Below, piece by piece: positions 1 to 7,011 of a DNA stretch of 64,000 nt. The stretch is from Duncaniella muris. GTDB taxonomy: Bacteria > Bacteroidota > Bacteroidia > Bacteroidales > Muribaculaceae. The stretch lies in NCBI RefSeq assembly GCF_003024805.1, contig NZ_PUEC01000011.1, positions 1-64,000 on the forward strand. The letters are read 5' to 3'. The notes below the pieces were generated by a model. The model did no database searches. It saw only the letters and a list, made by a program, of their open reading frames with translations, and was not told the DNA's origin. How positions within the stretch are numbered: the first letter of the stretch is position 1; the number at the start of each line of letters is the position of its first letter. The position numbers were made by a program, and so were the translations under genes.

Positions 1-1
1 C

Positions 2-118
2 TTCAGAAGGCTGTGCAGGAATTACGAGGAAACGACAGAATCAGCCAACGAAATGCTCATGGTCGCAGCTGTTGTTATTTCTCTCCGAAAACTCACTTCT
101 GTTAACAATCGTTTTTAA
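2..118 (+). mobile_element. 3' end of an IS transposase gene (DDE type, IS5/IS4-like), cut by the window edge
   Basis: An open frame enters from the left edge and ends at TAA 116-118. Its last 38 residues include FRRLCRNYEETTESANEML followed by a hydrophobic stretch ending in SLRKL. The R-R-L-x-x-x-Y-E pattern followed by a hydrophobic helix is the usual C-terminus of IS5/IS4-type DDE transposases. The catalytic part lies outside the window, so family and activity cannot be judged. The right end of the element should fall between about 120 and 480, but I could not define a terminal inverted repeat without the left end. Confidence 0.55.
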
Positions 119-486
119 ACAAGCTCTTATTTTATTTTTAACCTTCTTTAGTATCTTTACAGGCCGTATGCTTGCCGGGGTGACCTGAGATTTCCGAAAA
201 ATCGCGGGCAAATTTTCCAAAATTGCAATAAGCCTCATGCAGGGATATAAAGAAAATAGAGAAACCTCACGGTCTCTCTATTCCCTTAACCTAACTTTTT
301 TAGTTGACTTTGTGTTATGCGTTGCTTTGATAGTAGCTATAAGCCTTCTGACGTTATAGTAGTAACAAAATTACAAATAATCTATTAAAACTACCCCCCC
401 CAATAGTTAATTATTGTTAATGGAGGCATTTTGGGTAACTTTTTGCTCCTTTTTCAGATTCTTTGAACCAAGTTGAAAAAAAGAGT
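119..486. other. AT-rich non-coding stretch right of the IS fragment
   Basis: No convincing coding frame is present; a 65-codon frame on the minus strand overlaps the transposase tail and has no family-like composition. The stretch holds an inverted repeat at 255-282 (AATAGAGA paired with TCTCTATT) that could terminate transcription leaving the IS. A run of eight C occurs near 394-401. The IS boundary is probably inside this stretch. Confidence 0.4.
255..282 (+). terminator. Hairpin right of the transposase fragment
   Basis: AATAGAGA (255-262) pairs with TCTCTATT (275-282). There is no strong T-tract, so terminator function is tentative. Confidence 0.3.
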
Positions 487-518
487 TTTGAATAAATAAA
501 TTATTTGTTCTACATTTG
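487..518 (+). promoter_or_regulatory. Bacteroidota-type promoter for the glycosyltransferase gene
   Basis: TTTG at 487-490, a 20-base spacer, and TACATTTG at 511-518 match the TTTG/TAnnTTTG consensus of the primary sigma factor in this phylum. The start codon at 591 leaves a leader of roughly 65-70 nt. Confidence 0.7.
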
Positions 519-590
519 TAACGTCGTGTGTCAAGACTTTTGCTGTCTCAGTATTAGCAAACGTCAGACATTGTCATATTATTATACACA

Positions 591-1352
591 ATGAAAAAAA
601 TTTCAGCTACTATTCTTGCCTTTAATGAGGAGAAGCGCATTGGAGCTTGTCTGGAATCGTTGCGCGGGATAGCTGATGAGATAATAGTGGTGGATTCCGG
701 CTCGACAGACCGCACGGTCGACATATGCAGCCGCTACGGATGCCGGATCAGTGTCAGGAAATTTGATGGTTTCGGTGCGCAGCGCCAGTATGCCACATCG
801 CTGACCACTCACCAGTATGTGCTTTCGATTGATGCAGATGAGGTGCTCTCGCCTGCCCTCCAGGAGTCAATTCTGCGTCTGAAAGAAGAAGGCTTCAGCC
901 ACAGGGTCTACAGTGTGGCGCGCCTGAATTTCTACTGCGGTTTTCCGGTAAGACACTGCGGCTGGTATCCCGACAGGCAGATACGTCTGTTTGACAAGCG
1001 TTATGCAAACTGGAACCTGCGCGATGTTTCAGAGGCGGTGATTTTCCGCGATTCGGTGCGTCCGGCGCTCCTTGACGGAGATATTCTCCATTATCGCTGC
1101 GACACCCCGCAGCAGTATGAGGCCGTCATAAATTCCCATGCCAAGATGAAGGCCAAGGTGCTTGCTGCCAAAGATGAGGAAATCGGGTTTCTCTCTCCGT
1201 TTCTTCACGGGATGAAGGCTTTCTTGAAAACGTTTGTGAACTGCGGGGGTATTTTTGAAGGAAAAGTCGGGAGAGAGATATCCCGCCAGTCATACAGAGC
1301 TGAACTGCTTGCCTACACGGCTGCAAGAAAAATAAAAAAGTCATCCTGCTGA
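591..1352 (+). CDS. Family-2 glycosyltransferase (WaaE/KdtX-like)
   Basis: This 253-residue protein has the GT-A nucleotide-sugar domain at its N-terminus: SATILAFNEEKRIGACLESL, then VVDSGSTDRT (residues about 35-44) and SIDADEVL, the DxD-type metal/donor site. A short cytosolic protein with the SGSTDRT signature and a tryptophan-rich middle (GWYPDRQIRLF) resembles the LPS inner-core glucosyltransferase family WaaE/KdtX. The family adds a sugar to lipooligosaccharide core at the inner face of the inner membrane. The exact donor and acceptor cannot be read from sequence. It is monocistronic, with its own promoter and a terminator that overlaps its stop codon. Confidence 0.8.
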   Translation: MKKISATILAFNEEKRIGACLESLRGIADEIIVVDSGSTDRTVDICSRYGCRISVRKFDGFGAQRQYATSLTTHQYVLSIDADEVLSPALQESILRLKEEGFSHRVYSVARLNFYCGFPVRHCGWYPDRQIRLFDKRYANWNLRDVSEAVIFRDSVRPALLDGDILHYRCDTPQQYEAVINSHAKMKAKVLAAKDEEIGFLSPFLHGMKAFLKTFVNCGGIFEGKVGREISRQSYRAELLAYTAARKIKKSSC

Positions 1353-1364
1353 AGGATGGCTTTT
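1336..1364 (+). terminator. Rho-independent terminator overlapping the glycosyltransferase stop codon
   Basis: AAAAGTCATCC (1336-1346) pairs with GGATGGCTTTT (1354-1364) and the right arm ends in T's. The last codons of the gene (KKSSC-stop) form the left arm. The A-rich left side could also serve leftward transcription. Confidence 0.7.
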
Positions 1365-1435
1365 GTGTTTTATAAGAGGTTGTTTTTAAACCACCTTTAG
1401 GAGTGGAACTCTATCTCTGAAGATCGGCTATTGTG

Positions 1436-2095
1436 TCAGGCCTTTCCTGATTTTTTCGCTCTGACGGCTTTCGGTGACTTCGTAGGCTTTTCCTCAGAGT
1501 CGGGGAGCAGGCGGAAGGTCATGCGGTGGATGGGCGACGGGCCAATGGCGGCGATGGCCTCGCGATGGTCACGTGTCGGATAACCTTTGTTGATTTCCCA
1601 GTTATAGCCCGGATAGCAGGCGGCGGCATCACGCATGAATTCGTCGCGGTGGGTCTTGGCGAGGATTGAGGCCGCGGCTATGTTGCCGTATTTCGCATCG
1701 CCTTTGACCACGGTCACGTGGGCTATGTCGCGGTATGGTTTGAAACGGTTGCCGTCAACGGCGATTCCGCCCGGTATAACCTCAAGCGAATCCAGGGCGC
1801 GGTGCATGGCGAGGATCGAGGCGTTGAGAATGTTGATGCGGTCTATTTCCTCATGGTCAACCGAGGCAACGGCCCAGGCTATGGCATCGCGTTCTATGAT
1901 GGGACGCAGTTCCTCGCGCTGCTTTTCGGTGAGTTTTTTCGAATCGTTGAGCAGCGGGTTTGAATATCCGTCGGGAAGAATTACGGCAGCTGCGAAAACT
2001 GGTCCGGCCAGGCATCCGCGCCCGGCTTCATCGCAGCCTGCTTCGAGAATGAACGGAGTGGTGGAGGAGGGCAGTGGTGATGAAAGTTTTTTCAT
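1436..2095 (-). CDS. rnhB: Ribonuclease HII
   Basis: The 219-residue protein carries the RNase HII signature GCDEAGRGCLAGPVFAAAVI near residue 20, which supplies the first Asp-Glu pair of the metal site, then the AVDGN segment and a KGDAKYGNIAAASILAKTHRD segment containing the further carboxylate and the SILAK motif. RNase HII nicks RNA:DNA hybrids and removes single ribonucleotides misincorporated in DNA. The C-terminus has a basic Lys/Ala tail (KSPKAVRAKKSGKA). Its start codon overlaps the response regulator stop by 4 nt (ATGA), so the two genes are translationally linked. Confidence 0.95.
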   Translation of the reverse strand: MKKLSSPLPSSTTPFILEAGCDEAGRGCLAGPVFAAAVILPDGYSNPLLNDSKKLTEKQREELRPIIERDAIAWAVASVDHEEIDRINILNASILAMHRALDSLEVIPGGIAVDGNRFKPYRDIAHVTVVKGDAKYGNIAAASILAKTHRDEFMRDAAACYPGYNWEINKGYPTRDHREAIAAIGPSPIHRMTFRLLPDSEEKPTKSPKAVRAKKSGKA

Positions 2096-2784
2096 ATCGA
2101 ATCCATGAAACCGTAGCCGAGCCCCGAACGGTTGACTATGTGCTGTCCGTAGGATCCGAGTTTTTTGCGCAGGCGTGAGATGTTGACATCGACAAGGCGC
2201 GGGTTGGTCATCTCTTCGTTGGGCCAGGTGGATGAGAAGATGTCTTCGCGCGGGAAGAGCTTGTTGCGCGAGCGCATGAGCAGTGTCAGAATGGAAAATT
2301 CGGTAGGTGAGAGGGCCAGGGTTTCGCCGTCGATTATCAGTGTGCGCGAGTCGATGTTGAGGATCAGGGTGCGGTATTCAATGGTGCGCTGGGTGGCGGC
2401 GGGTGCGAAATTGCGGTGGCGGCGGAGCACTGAGCGGATTCTGGCCATGAACTCGCGCAGCGAGAAGGGTTTGATGATGTAATCGTCGGCACCGGCGTTC
2501 AGCCCTGCTATGATGTCGCGCTCGCCGTCGCGGACGGTGCAGAACATCAGTGGAACGTGTTGGGTCATACGGTCTTCTTTCATGCGTTCGAGCAGTTCAA
2601 GACCGTCTATTTCTCCCGGAAGCACCACTTCTGAAATGACAAGCTGAAAGGTGTCAAGCGGAAGAATCAAAGCTTCTTCTGCCTGCCCTACGGACGTGAC
2701 ATCATAACCCTCGCTCTGAAGATTTTCCATCAGCAGAGAGGTGATGCCGCTGTCATTGTCCACAATTAATATAGAAGGGGTCAC
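2092..2784 (-). CDS. Orphan OmpR-type response regulator with Glu in place of the phospho-acceptor Asp
   Basis: The 230-residue protein has a receiver domain (about 1-120) and a winged-helix DNA-binding domain (about 130-228; LSPTEFSILTLLMRS, then LVDVNISRLRKKLG and the RSGLGYGF wing). In the receiver the switch Thr83 (FCTVRD) and Lys105 (IIKPF) are kept. The position normally holding the phosphorylated Asp (LDxMLP) reads ISEVVLPG, so Glu52 replaces Asp. The acidic pair is D9-N-D11. Glu can mimic a phosphorylated Asp, so the protein may act without a kinase; no histidine kinase gene is nearby. The start is a GTG at 2784, because no ATG lies between the upstream in-frame stop and the conserved N-terminus. 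Confidence 0.88.
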   Translation of the reverse strand: MTPSILIVDNDSGITSLLMENLQSEGYDVTSVGQAEEALILPLDTFQLVISEVVLPGEIDGLELLERMKEDRMTQHVPLMFCTVRDGERDIIAGLNAGADDYIIKPFSLREFMARIRSVLRRHRNFAPAATQRTIEYRTLILNIDSRTLIIDGETLALSPTEFSILTLLMRSRNKLFPREDIFSSTWPNEEMTNPRLVDVNISRLRKKLGSYGQHIVNRSGLGYGFMDSI

Positions 2785-2950
2785 TCTTTGTTTCTGTTGT
2801 GCTTACGATTGCAAAATAGTTATGCGGAGAGAAGGATAGTGATATGAAATCCGGGAGCAAATATACTGAGATTTTGCAAAATTTGAGAAATTTGTAACAG
2901 AATTGTGTGACTTTTGAAATGGAATTGTCATTTTTTAAAGGAATAATCCT

Positions 2951-2958
2951 TACCTTTG
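2951..2958 (+). promoter_or_regulatory. -7 promoter element ahead of pyrH
   Basis: TACCTTTG at 2951-2958 matches TAnnTTTG. No clean TTTG lies 19-21 bases upstream; ATTG at 2924-2927 is the nearest. The predicted transcript would start about 40 nt before the pyrH start codon. Confidence 0.5.
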
Positions 2959-3005
2959 TTGAAACAAGATCATCAGACACATATATTATATATAAGCACA
3001 AGGAA

Positions 3006-3716
3006 ATGGAAGCAAAATACAAAAGAGTGCTGCTTAAACTCAGCGGCGAGTCGCTCATGGGAAAGCAGGGCTACGGGATAGACACCGAGCGTCTTTCGGA
3101 ATATGCGTCACAGATCATGGAGATCTGCTCTATGGGTGTTCAGGTGGCCATCGTCATAGGCGGCGGCAATATTTTCCGCGGTCTTTCGGGAGCTGCCAAA
3201 GGTTTCAACCGTGTCAAGGGCGACCAGATGGGAATGCTCGCCACGGTGATCAATTCGCTGGCACTTTCATCGGCTCTTGAATCTATCGGACAGCCTGCAA
3301 AAGTGCTTACAGCCCTTAACATGTATCCTATCGGCGACTACTATTCAAACCGTGTGGCCATCGAGGCTCTTCAGCGCGGCGAAGTGGCCATCATAGCCGG
3401 CGGCACAGGCAATCCGTTTTTCACCACTGACACCGGAAGCGCCCTGCGCGGCATCGAGGTTGAGGCCGATGTGATGCTCAAAGGCACCCGCGTGGACGGA
3501 ATCTATACGGCCGATCCCGAAAAAGATCCTGCTGCCGTCAAGTTTGACAAGATTTCCTATGACGAGGTCTATAACCGCGGTCTCAAGGTCATGGACCTCA
3601 CGGCAACCGCTCTCTGCAAGGAGAACCATCTGCCCATCGTGGTGTTCGATATGGACACTCCGGGCAATCTTCTCAAGGTCATCAGCGGCGAGAACATCGG
3701 CACTCTTGTCTACTGA
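3006..3716 (+). CDS. pyrH: UMP kinase
   Basis: The 236-residue protein is an amino-acid-kinase-fold UMP kinase, which phosphorylates UMP to UDP with ATP in pyrimidine nucleotide synthesis. Visible motifs are KLSGESLMG (N-terminal phosphate loop), GGGNIFRG, and AGGTGNPFFTTDTGSALRG, followed by the LKGTRVDGIYTADP segment. I chose the ATG at 3006 because MEAKYKRVLLKLSGE is the normal N-terminus; the open frame continues upstream to 2907 but that part overlaps the promoter. The pyrH-frr order is a common bacterial arrangement linking nucleotide supply and translation genes. The gap to frr is about 100 nt. Confidence 0.96.
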   Translation: MEAKYKRVLLKLSGESLMGKQGYGIDTERLSEYASQIMEICSMGVQVAIVIGGGNIFRGLSGAAKGFNRVKGDQMGMLATVINSLALSSALESIGQPAKVLTALNMYPIGDYYSNRVAIEALQRGEVAIIAGGTGNPFFTTDTGSALRGIEVEADVMLKGTRVDGIYTADPEKDPAAVKFDKISYDEVYNRGLKVMDLTATALCKENHLPIVVFDMDTPGNLLKVISGENIGTLVY

Positions 3717-3817
3717 CCCGCGCCTGTGATGGTCTGAGTCTGCCTTATGAGAGCTGACCGGCCCCGTGAAACCGATTGTTTTTAGAAACAGAAATAACCA
3801 ATAAATACATCCCTTTT

Positions 3818-4375
3818 ATGGAACCCTCTGATTACCTTAATCCGGCCGAAGAAAAAATGGAGATGGCCGTGGCTTATCTTGACGAATCGCTGGCCCATAT
3901 CCGTGCCGGCAAAGCCAATCCGAAGATTCTTGACGCAGTGCGTGTGAGCTACTACGGCAGCAATGTGCCCGTGTCGCAGGTTGCAAACGTGGCTGTTCCT
4001 GACGCCCGTACAATCACCATCACTCCCTGGGAAAAGGCCATGTTCAAGGAGATTGAGAAAGCTATCATCAACTCTGAGATCGGCATCATGCCTGAAAACA
4101 ACGGAGAAGTCATCCGTCTTTCCATCCCCCCGCTGACTGAAGAACGCCGCCGTGCGCTGGTGAAGCAGTCGAAAGGCGAGGCTGAGAATGCCAAAGTGAG
4201 CGTGCGCAACGCCCGCCGCGATGCTATAGAAGGTCTGAAAAAGGCCGTGAAGCAGGGCATGAGCGAGGATGTCGAGAAGGATGCTGAAAATGATGTGCAG
4301 AAGCTTCATGACAAGTATCTCAAAAAGATTGACGATCTTTTTGCTGCTAAGGAAAAAGAAATTCTGACCGTCTGA
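3818..4375 (+). CDS. frr: Ribosome recycling factor
   Basis: The 185-residue length equals the family norm. Features are the N-terminal helix, the segment [22 protein letters not shown] (R-x-G-[KR]-A-x-P), then the small beta domain ([14 protein letters not shown]) and the long C-terminal helices ending in [14 protein letters not shown]. The factor works with EF-G to split the post-termination ribosome. The ATG at 3818 fits the family N-terminus; the frame is open 14 codons further upstream. A terminator follows the gene. Confidence 0.96.
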   Translation: MEPSDYLNPAEEKMEMAVAYLDESLAHIRAGKANPKILDAVRVSYYGSNVPVSQVANVAVPDARTITITPWEKAMFKEIEKAIINSEIGIMPENNGEVIRLSIPPLTEERRRALVKQSKGEAENAKVSVRNARRDAIEGLKKAVKQGMSEDVEKDAENDVQKLHDKYLKKIDDLFAAKEKEILTV

Positions 4376-4401
4376 TCTGACGGAGTTTTTCTCGATAAAA
4401 G

Positions 4402-4436
4402 AGCCGGTGGAGATTCTCTGCCGGCTTGTTTTTTTG
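4402..4436 (+). terminator. Rho-independent terminator of pyrH-frr
   Basis: AGCCGG (4402-4407) pairs with CCGGCT (4421-4426) and is followed by a T-rich tract through 4435. The loop contains a further short GAGA/TCTC pairing. Confidence 0.75.
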
Positions 4437-4635
4437 ATGACAGGGCTGGTTTTTCCAGGGTCAGCTGCCGATTTACCGCTCCGGATGGTGTGCCTTCTCT
4501 GTTGCATTTTGCAGGGGTGCATGGCGATTTTTAGGCTGAATTCTTCGGAAAGGAGGCGAAAATTGCTTAATTTTGTTTTTAAAGAAACATGAAGTCAATA
4601 TGATTTCAGTTTCTGAATAATCTCTAAGAAAAGAT

Positions 4636-5415
4636 ATGCAGACCGTACTCTTTCACTCTACTATTTTCGGGCCGATCAGATCGCGGCGGCTCGGCGTTTC
4701 GTTGGGGGTCAATCTGACTCCTGACGATGGAAAGATATGCACATTCGACTGCCTCTACTGCGAGGCCGGTTTCAATGCCCAGGGCCCCGGAACCACCGGT
4801 TTCGCGCCACGCGAACGGGTGGCACACCTGCTCGAATCGCGCCTCAGAAACATGAACGAGGCCGGCGAACCGCTTGATGTGATCACTTTCTCAGGCAACG
4901 GCGAGCCTACTCTCCACCCTGATTTCGGAGGGGTGATTGATGACACTCTGCGCCTGCGCGACCGCTATTGTCCGTCGGCCAGAGTCAGTGTACTGAGCAA
5001 CTCCACGCGCCTTGACCGCCACGATGTGGAGGAGGCTCTGCGGAAAGTCGACAACAATATTCTGAAACTCGATTCGGCCCTTACGGCGACAATGCGCGCC
5101 ATTGACCGCCCTACACAGCCGTCGTTTACCTCGGAAAAGGCCATCGACCTGCTCTGCCGTTTCAAAGGGCAGTGCATAGTCCAGACCATGTTTCTGCGTG
5201 GCGAATACGAGGGTGTCAGGATTGATAATACAACTCCGGAAGAGGTCGATGCGCTCATCGAGGCTTATCGGCGAATTCAGCCCCGCGAGATAATGATCTA
5301 TTCGATCGACCGTCAGACTCCGGCCCAGGGACTTGAGAAGGTGTCGCGCGAGGAACTCGAAGAAATTGCCCGGCGCATAAGCCTGGCCACAGACATAAAA
5401 GTACAGGTAGCATGA
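4636..5415 (+). CDS. Radical SAM protein of unknown substrate
   Basis: The 259-residue protein carries the radical SAM cluster motif as CTFDCLYC (Cys-x3-Cys-x2-Cys, about residues 36-43), preceded by FGPIRSRRLGVSLGVNL, a conserved lead-in of this subgroup. A glycine-rich SAM-binding stretch follows (TFSGNGEPTLHPDF). There is no additional C-terminal cysteine cluster, so it may hold a single 4Fe-4S cluster. The domain resembles COG0731-like Fe-S oxidoreductases, whose substrates are mostly unknown. The gene overlaps the LD-carboxypeptidase gene by 4 nt, so the two are co-translated, but the pairing alone does not identify the reaction. Confidence 0.85.
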   Translation: MQTVLFHSTIFGPIRSRRLGVSLGVNLTPDDGKICTFDCLYCEAGFNAQGPGTTGFAPRERVAHLLESRLRNMNEAGEPLDVITFSGNGEPTLHPDFGGVIDDTLRLRDRYCPSARVSVLSNSTRLDRHDVEEALRKVDNNILKLDSALTATMRAIDRPTQPSFTSEKAIDLLCRFKGQCIVQTMFLRGEYEGVRIDNTTPEEVDALIEAYRRIQPREIMIYSIDRQTPAQGLEKVSREELEEIARRISLATDIKVQVA

Positions 5416-6329
5416 CAGAGGAACGCCCGATACTGACTCCGCGACCGCTGCGCCACGGCGACCGTGTGGCAATAGTCTCGCCCGCCGGAATCATCAAGCC
5501 GCAGGTGGTCTACAATTCTCTTCCGGTGCTTGCCGACTGCGGGTGGGTGCCCTATGTAGGCAAAAATACTTTCGGCCGCTTCGGCACTTTTGCCGGAACG
5601 GATGACGAGCGTTATGCCGACCTTGAAGCGGCTTTGCTCGATCCTGACACCCGCGCCATCATCTGCTCGCGCGGAGGCTACGGCGCGGTCCATCTTCTCG
5701 ACCGGCTCGACCGCCTGCCGCTGCGCGATGATCCGAAATGGATAGTGGGCTACAGTGACATCTCGGCTCTTCATGCCCTGATGACCCGTCACGGCATAAA
5801 GTCATTCCACGCTCCGATGACGAAACACATTTCGGAGAACCGCGGACGCGACACGGATTCCCGCCGGCTTTTCGAAATTCTTTCAGGCGCCACGCCTGAT
5901 CTGCGTGCGGGCGGCCATCCGCTCAACCGGCCCGGCGAAGCCGAAGGTCTTCTGGTGGGTGGCAATCTCGCTGTGATAGCCGGACTGCTCAGCACTCCGT
6001 TTGATGTCATAAGGCCCGGACGCATTCTCTTCATCGAAGACATTGCCGAACCTATATATAAGGTGGAGCGGATTCTCTACACTTTGCGCCTGAGCGGAGT
6101 GCTCGGTCAGCTGGCCGGACTGGTGGTGGGCCGTTTTACGGATTATGCTCCAGACCGCGGGTCGGCGTCAATGGAGGAGATGATCAGCCGCATTGTGGCT
6201 GACTATTCTTATCCGGTGGCCTATGGAATTCCGGTGGGCCACGTGGACCACAATGTGCCGCTCGTCTGTTCATCGCTTGTCAGACTTGAGGTGACACGAA
6301 ATTCAGCTGTCATCACACCGATAGGGTAG
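5412..6329 (+). CDS. LD-carboxypeptidase (peptidase family S66, LdcA-like)
   Basis: The 305-residue protein has the S66 fold: ICSRGGYGAVHLLDRLD contains the nucleophile Ser in the nucleophile elbow, FIEDIAEPIYKVERIL supplies the catalytic Glu, and GIPVGHVDHNVPLV supplies the catalytic His. Members cleave the L,D bond of cytosolic murein tetrapeptides (release of terminal D-Ala) during peptidoglycan recycling. No signal peptide is seen, which fits a cytosolic recycling enzyme. It overlaps the upstream radical SAM gene by 4 nt (ATGA). The region 6330-6540 after it holds no gene. Confidence 0.92.
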   Translation: MTEERPILTPRPLRHGDRVAIVSPAGIIKPQVVYNSLPVLADCGWVPYVGKNTFGRFGTFAGTDDERYADLEAALLDPDTRAIICSRGGYGAVHLLDRLDRLPLRDDPKWIVGYSDISALHALMTRHGIKSFHAPMTKHISENRGRDTDSRRLFEILSGATPDLRAGGHPLNRPGEAEGLLVGGNLAVIAGLLSTPFDVIRPGRILFIEDIAEPIYKVERILYTLRLSGVLGQLAGLVVGRFTDYAPDRGSASMEEMISRIVADYSYPVAYGIPVGHVDHNVPLVCSSLVRLEVTRNSAVITPIG

Positions 6330-6540
6330 GGGAGAGGAGGACTGTTCCGTCAGCTTAGGCTCCGGCATCGGCATCAGTGCTGCGGCCGGTCTGTTTCAGG
6401 CAAAATCCTTTGAAAATTCACGCCCACCCGTGCAGGCCAAAATGAATTTTTAATTCTCAGAGCCTTAAAATTCGGGTAATCTGTTTTGATTTAGTGAATT
6501 AAGTCCGATTTTGGCTTTTCGACGATTGAGTCAAATAAAA

Positions 6541-6572
6541 TTTGACCGAGATAGAAAAAATACTTAACTTTG
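6541..6572 (+). promoter_or_regulatory. Promoter of the ybeY-mnmG operon
   Basis: TTTG at 6541-6544, a 20-base spacer and TAACTTTG at 6565-6572 form a near-ideal Bacteroidota promoter. It ends only 4 bases before the ybeY ATG at 6577, implying a leaderless or almost leaderless mRNA. Confidence 0.8.
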
Positions 6573-6576
6573 TAAC

Positions 6577-7011
6577 ATGAACAAAATTGAGTGGCTGACC
6601 GACGGCGTGACCCTTATGCCTGACATCGACGCCCCGCTTTTGGAAAAGTGGATAGCGGCGGTGGCCAAAACACACAACCGTATCGTCGGGCCTCTCACCT
6701 ATATATTCTGCGATGACCCGAAGATCATAGAGGTCAACCGCCGGTTTCTGAATCACGATTATTTTACCGATATCATCACCTTTGACTATTCGCGCGGGCG
6801 AATGGTGTCAGGCGACATGTTTATTTCCCTTGATACGGTGCTTTCGAACTCCGAACTCGTGGGAGCCACTTATCAGCGTGAGCTTCTGAGAGTGATCATC
6901 CACGGAGTCTTGCATCTCTGTGGCATCAACGACAAGGGACCGGGTGAGCGTGAGATAATGGAAAATTTTGAAAACCAAGCACTTGTATTGCTTGACGAAA
7001 TAAAATCATAA
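6577..7011 (+). CDS. ybeY: Endoribonuclease YbeY (rRNA maturation factor)
   Basis: The 144-residue protein belongs to the YbeY/UPF0054 metalloprotein family, involved in 16S rRNA 3'-end maturation and ribosome quality control. The family core is visible: YIFCDDPKIIEVNRRFLNHDYFTDIITFDY, then the zinc motif HGVLHLCGINDKG. The classical motif is H-x3-H-x5-H; here the third position is Asp. The N-terminus MNKIEWLTDGVTLMPDI fits the family, so the ATG at 6577 is probably right despite the very close promoter. mnmG follows with no gap. Confidence 0.93.
   Translation: MNKIEWLTDGVTLMPDIDAPLLEKWIAAVAKTHNRIVGPLTYIFCDDPKIIEVNRRFLNHDYFTDIITFDYSRGRMVSGDMFISLDTVLSNSELVGATYQRELLRVIIHGVLHLCGINDKGPGEREIMENFENQALVLLDEIKS

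Noticed and set aside
41-238. 65-codon frame on the minus strand near the left edge
   Set aside because: It overlaps the transposase tail antisense and has no protein-like composition or signal.
3782-4522. 246-codon open frame on the minus strand
   Set aside because: It is antisense to frr and its terminator, with a His/Phe-rich translation typical of a shadow.
4407-4592. 61-codon frame after frr
   Set aside because: The start overlaps the frr terminator loop and the Cys/Leu-rich translation has no known family. No promoter is seen.
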